Part shown: piece by piece, positions 61,293 through 64,000 of the stretch | Position numbering within the stretch: position 1 is the first letter of the stretch | Layout: each line of letters begins with the position of its first letter | Assembly: GCA_963841965.1 (NCBI GenBank) | Contig: CAWJES010000010.1 | Span: 1 to 64,000, forward strand | Length of the DNA: 64,000 bases | DNA from: Palsa-459 sp963841965 | GTDB lineage: Bacteria > Actinomycetota > Acidimicrobiia > Acidimicrobiales > RAAP-2 | Direction of reading: 5' to 3' | Program-made: the position numbers and the translations under genes | Notes under the pieces: model-generated | Databases searched by the model: none | The model's input: the letters and a program-made list of their open reading frames with translations, nothing else | What the model was told of the DNA's origin: nothing

Positions 61293-62329
61293 GTCCTGAT
61301 GGCACCCAGCAGCGCGCCCATGTCCGCTTCCACGACGACAGGGACCGGGGCGCCGTCGATCGCGATCTGAGGATCCTTCAGTCCGTTGCCGGTGAGGATG
61401 CACACCACCGTGCTGCCCGCCGGGACGCCGACCTTGAGCAGCCCGGCGACGCCGGCCGCGCTCGCAGGTTCGCAGAAGACAGATTCCTCCTGGGCCAGCA
61501 TGCGCCACGCCGCGAGGATCTCGTCGTCGGTCACCGCGTCGATCCTCCCCTCAGACTGCGCGACCGCCTCGACCGCGAAGGCCCAGCTCGCCGGGTTCCC
61601 GATCCTGATCGCCGTCGCGACCGTCTCAGGGTGCTCGACCACGTGCCCCAGCACGATCGGCGCGGCGCCGGCAGCCTGGAAGCCGAACATCCTCGGCAGG
61701 TGCGTCGAGCGCCCGTGTTGGCGGTAGGCGGAGAACCCGCGGAAGTAGGCGGTGATGTTGCCCGCGTTGCCGACCGGCAGCGCCACGACGTCAGGGGCGT
61801 TACCCAGCGCGTCGACGATCTCGAATGCGCCGGAGGCCTGTCCGGCGATCCGGTCCGGGTTGACGGAGTTGACGACGGTGATCGGGGCGTGGTCGGGGAG
61901 CTCGCGGACGAGGGTGAGGGCGTTGTCGAAGTTGCCGCGGATCTGGATGACCTGGGCCCCGTGGACGATCGCCTGGGCGAGCTTGCCGTAGGCGACCTTG
62001 CCCTCGGGGATCACGACCGTGCAGGACATGCCCGCTCGCGCCGCATAGGCGGCTGCGGAGGCCGAGGTGTTCCCCGTCGACGCGCAGACGACCGCGGTCG
62101 CCCCCTCCGCCTTCGCCTTGGTGATCGCGACGGTCATTCCGCGGTCCTTGAAGCTCCCGGTCGGGTTCGCCCCCTCCACCTTCAGGTACACCGCGGTCCC
62201 GAGACGCTCGGACAACCTCGGCGCGTCGAGCAGCGGGGTCGCGCCCTCGTTGAGCGAGACTTGCTCGGTCCCCGTCGCGACGCCGACAAGCTCGCCGTAG
62301 GCATCGATGATCCCCGCGTACCGGGTCAC
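61289..62329 (-). CDS. thrC: Threonine synthase
   Basis: PLP enzyme converting O-phosphohomoserine to threonine. PLP Lys61 is in GSFKDRGM; VCASTGNTSASAAAYAARAG and PVGNAGNITAYFRGF are conserved loops. 346 residues, the compact type. GTG 62329 overlaps the hom stop (GTGA). Its substrate needs homoserine kinase, which is not adjacent here. Confidence 0.96.
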   Translation of the reverse strand: MTRYAGIIDAYGELVGVATGTEQVSLNEGATPLLDAPRLSERLGTAVYLKVEGANPTGSFKDRGMTVAITKAKAEGATAVVCASTGNTSASAAAYAARAGMSCTVVIPEGKVAYGKLAQAIVHGAQVIQIRGNFDNALTLVRELPDHAPITVVNSVNPDRIAGQASGAFEIVDALGNAPDVVALPVGNAGNITAYFRGFSAYRQHGRSTHLPRMFGFQAAGAAPIVLGHVVEHPETVATAIRIGNPASWAFAVEAVAQSEGRIDAVTDDEILAAWRMLAQEESVFCEPASAAGVAGLLKVGVPAGSTVVCILTGNGLKDPQIAIDGAPVPVVVEADMGALLGAIRT

Positions 62330-63627
62330 GAGTCGCTCCCGTCCACGATCCGCAGGAGGACGCCGATCTCCTCGACAGCCTCCAGCTCCGAGAGATCTTC
62401 GACCGTCGCCGCCATGGCAGCCTCGGATGCCTCGTGGGTGAGGAAGACGAGCCTGGCGTCGGATCCGAGGCCGACCTGCTCCATCGAACGGATCGAGACG
62501 CCGTGCTCTCCGAAGACAGTGGCGACGGACGCCAGGACGCCTGGGCGGTCAGCGACCTCGACCGCGAGGTAGAAGGCGCTCACGAGCCGCTCGAGCGGGA
62601 GGAGCTCGAGATGATCGTCGAACGTCGGCGGGCGCTGGGAGGTGCCCGCCCTGCGGTTCCGTGCGGCGGCGATCAGGTCGCCGAGCACCGCCGATGCGGT
62701 GGGGGTGCCCCCCGCACCAGTCCCGAGGAACATGAGCGGCCCGGGGTCCGCACCTTCCACGAAGACGGCATTGAGCGCGCCGTCCACTGCGGCGAGCGGA
62801 TGGCCGACCGGGACCATGGCCGGGTGCACCCGGACCGACACCGCGCCATCGCCGACACGCTCGGCGATGGCGAGGAGGCGGACCACGTGGCCCGCCCGCG
62901 CTGCGGCGTCGAGATCAGCGGCCGTGACCTTCTCGATCCCCTCGCGGGGGACGTCGGCGTCCGTGACCTCCTGGCCGAAGGCAAGCGTCGCGAGGATGGC
63001 GGCCTTCTGCGCCGCATCGTGTCCGCCGACGTCGGCCGTCGGATCGCTCTCGGCGTAGCCGAGCTCCTGCGCCTTGGCCAGCACGTCGGCGTAGTCGGCA
63101 CGGTCCTTCGTCATGGTGGTGAGGACGAAGTTGGTCGTGCCGTTGACGATGCCCATGACCCGGTGGAGGCGCTGGCCCGAGAGCGACGTGCGCAGGGCGC
63201 GCACGATCGGGATGGCACCGGCGACGGCAGCCTCGTAGTAGAGGTCGAGGCCCCGGTCCGACGCCATCGAGCTGAGCCGGCGGAGGTGCGTCGAGAGCAG
63301 CGCCTTGTTCGCAGTGATGACCGATGCACCCGACTCGAACGAGGCCTCGATCAGCGGCACCGTGCCGTCCACACCGCCGATGAGCTCGATCACGATGTCG
63401 GCGTGCGTGTCTCGCACGAGCGTCGCCGCATCGCCCGTCAGCAGATGAGCGGGCATCCCGGGTCGCTCGCGACTCGGATCTGCGACCGCGATGCCGACGA
63501 CCTCGAGCGGTCCACCCGCAGCGTCGGCGAGTCGCGCGGCCCGATCGGGGTCGCTGAGGGCGCGGGCGACCTCGGAGCCGACGGTGCCGCACCCGAGCAG
63601 GATGACACGCAACGGGAGTTCTGCCAT
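62326..63627 (-). CDS. hom: Homoserine dehydrogenase with C-terminal ACT domain
   Basis: NAD(P)H-dependent reduction of aspartate semialdehyde to homoserine. The dinucleotide loop is GCGTVG at 12-17; VITANKALLSTH (catalytic-lysine region), GIVNGTTNFVLTTM and GYAESDPTADVGGHDAAQK are diagnostic. The C-terminal ~80 residues (DRPGVLASVATVFGEHGVSIRSMEQ) form an ACT domain, suggesting threonine feedback. 433 residues; ATG 63627, 9 bp after lysA. Confidence 0.97.
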   Translation of the reverse strand: MAELPLRVILLGCGTVGSEVARALSDPDRAARLADAAGGPLEVVGIAVADPSRERPGMPAHLLTGDAATLVRDTHADIVIELIGGVDGTVPLIEASFESGASVITANKALLSTHLRRLSSMASDRGLDLYYEAAVAGAIPIVRALRTSLSGQRLHRVMGIVNGTTNFVLTTMTKDRADYADVLAKAQELGYAESDPTADVGGHDAAQKAAILATLAFGQEVTDADVPREGIEKVTAADLDAAARAGHVVRLLAIAERVGDGAVSVRVHPAMVPVGHPLAAVDGALNAVFVEGADPGPLMFLGTGAGGTPTASAVLGDLIAAARNRRAGTSQRPPTFDDHLELLPLERLVSAFYLAVEVADRPGVLASVATVFGEHGVSIRSMEQVGLGSDARLVFLTHEASEAAMAATVEDLSELEAVEEIGVLLRIVDGSDS

Positions 63628-63636
63628 GGAGAGAGG

Positions 63637-64000
63637 CTAGACAACCCTGCCGATGGTGCCTTCTGCAGGCTCGAGCGCTTCGAGATCGTCAAGCGACTCG
63701 CGACGGAGGACGACCGTCGCCGCGCCGTCGCGGACGAAGACGACGGCGGGCCGGCCAACCCGGTTGTAGGTGGACGCCATTGAGTAGCCGTAGGCGCCGG
63801 TGACCGGCGTGCACACGATGTCCCCGACGGCGAGATCCGCCGGGAGCCGCGCGTCGTCGACCAGCACGTCGCCGCTCTCGCAGTGCTTCCCGACGAGGCG
63901 GACCGCCTTGGTCCGAGCTGCCGCCACGGAGCGGGGCAGGAACGCCTCGTACCCCGATCCGTACAGCACGGGCCTCGGGTTGTCGCTCATCCCGCCGTCG
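63637..64000 (-). CDS. lysA: Diaminopimelate decarboxylase, C-terminal part (cut by window end)
   Basis: C-terminal ~121 residues of the PLP enzyme making lysine from meso-diaminopimelate. DGGMSDNPRPVLYGSGYEA, GKHCESGDVL (the active-site Cys of the dimer interface) and GAYGYSMASTYNRVGRPAVV are diagnostic of LysA. The frame is open at the right edge. First gene of the visible lysA-hom-thrC block. Confidence 0.95.
   Translation of the reverse strand, partial: DGGMSDNPRPVLYGSGYEAFLPRSVAAARTKAVRLVGKHCESGDVLVDDARLPADLAVGDIVCTPVTGAYGYSMASTYNRVGRPAVVFVRDGAATVVLRRESLDDLEALEPAEGTIGRVV

Noticed and set aside
60843..61508. Longer start for the small gene after thrC
   Set aside because: The upstream extension lies in the thrC coding region out of frame and is Arg/Gly-rich; the ATGA junction at 61292 is the natural start.

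Overview
The window is G+C-rich and densely coded. Most genes have GTG or ATG starts and 4-bp ATGA/GTGA/TTGA overlaps. The best fit is an uncultivated-looking, deep-branching Actinomycetota genome. The evidence is the order lysA-hom-thrC-(small gene)-rho-rpmE-prfA-prmC-tsaC-glyA-wecA-atp, a delta subunit with a doubled N-terminal domain, a SepX/GlpR-like divisome protein, MshB-like deacetylases and an APS-type CysH. Chloroflexota with similar gene content cannot be excluded from sequence alone.

Region 1 (1-14,179) is a nucleoside uptake and breakdown island. It holds the tail of an ABC ATPase and two permeases of the BMP/simple-sugar type. These are followed by pseudouridine kinase and pseudouridine-phosphate glycosidase, cytidine deaminase, pyrimidine-nucleoside phosphorylase, adenosine deaminase, a phosphohexomutase/phosphopentomutase-type enzyme, purine nucleoside phosphorylase, two aldehyde dehydrogenase genes (one without a catalytic half) and DeoC. 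Together they would import nucleosides, strip the base, turn the pentose phosphate into glyceraldehyde-3-P plus acetaldehyde, and oxidise the aldehyde. The first ~765 bases carry many single-base frameshifts.

Region 2 (14,297-31,733) is mixed housekeeping: YchF, an ACT-GNAT fusion, AhcY, an AlkZ/YcaQ-type glycosylase, two PIG-L deacetylases, an NRAMP-related Mg-type transporter next to a soluble MgtE-N/CBS protein, threonine aldolase, a frameshifted thioesterase, a FabH-like synthase, a nucleotidyltransferase, a family 2 glycosyltransferase and small proteins. A 627-bp convergent gap holds heptamer repeats, a palindrome and DnaA-box-like sites.

Region 3 (about 31,860-37,940) is visibly less G+C-rich and looks acquired. 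Two diverged 140-bp direct repeats, each carrying a sequence like the 3' end of the nearby tRNA-Ala(CGC) gene, bracket a four-gene cassette: TrmO-like methyltransferase, LLM flavin oxidoreductase, TetR regulator and SAM methyltransferase. An alpha/beta hydrolase and an IS481-family element lie between the second repeat and the tRNA.

Region 4 (38,016-45,766) has the SepX/GlpR-like protein, divergent cysH/cysDN, a murA-meaB-membrane protein operon and glpX.

Region 5 (45,763-64,000, all minus strand) is one long collinear block. Read 5' to 3' it runs from lysA (cut by the window end) through hom, thrC, a conserved small gene, rho, rpmE, prfA, prmC, tsaC, glyA and wecA to atpZ-atpI-atpB-E-F-H-A-G-D-C. 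It links the aspartate pathway, translation termination, tRNA modification, envelope lipid carriers and ATP synthase.
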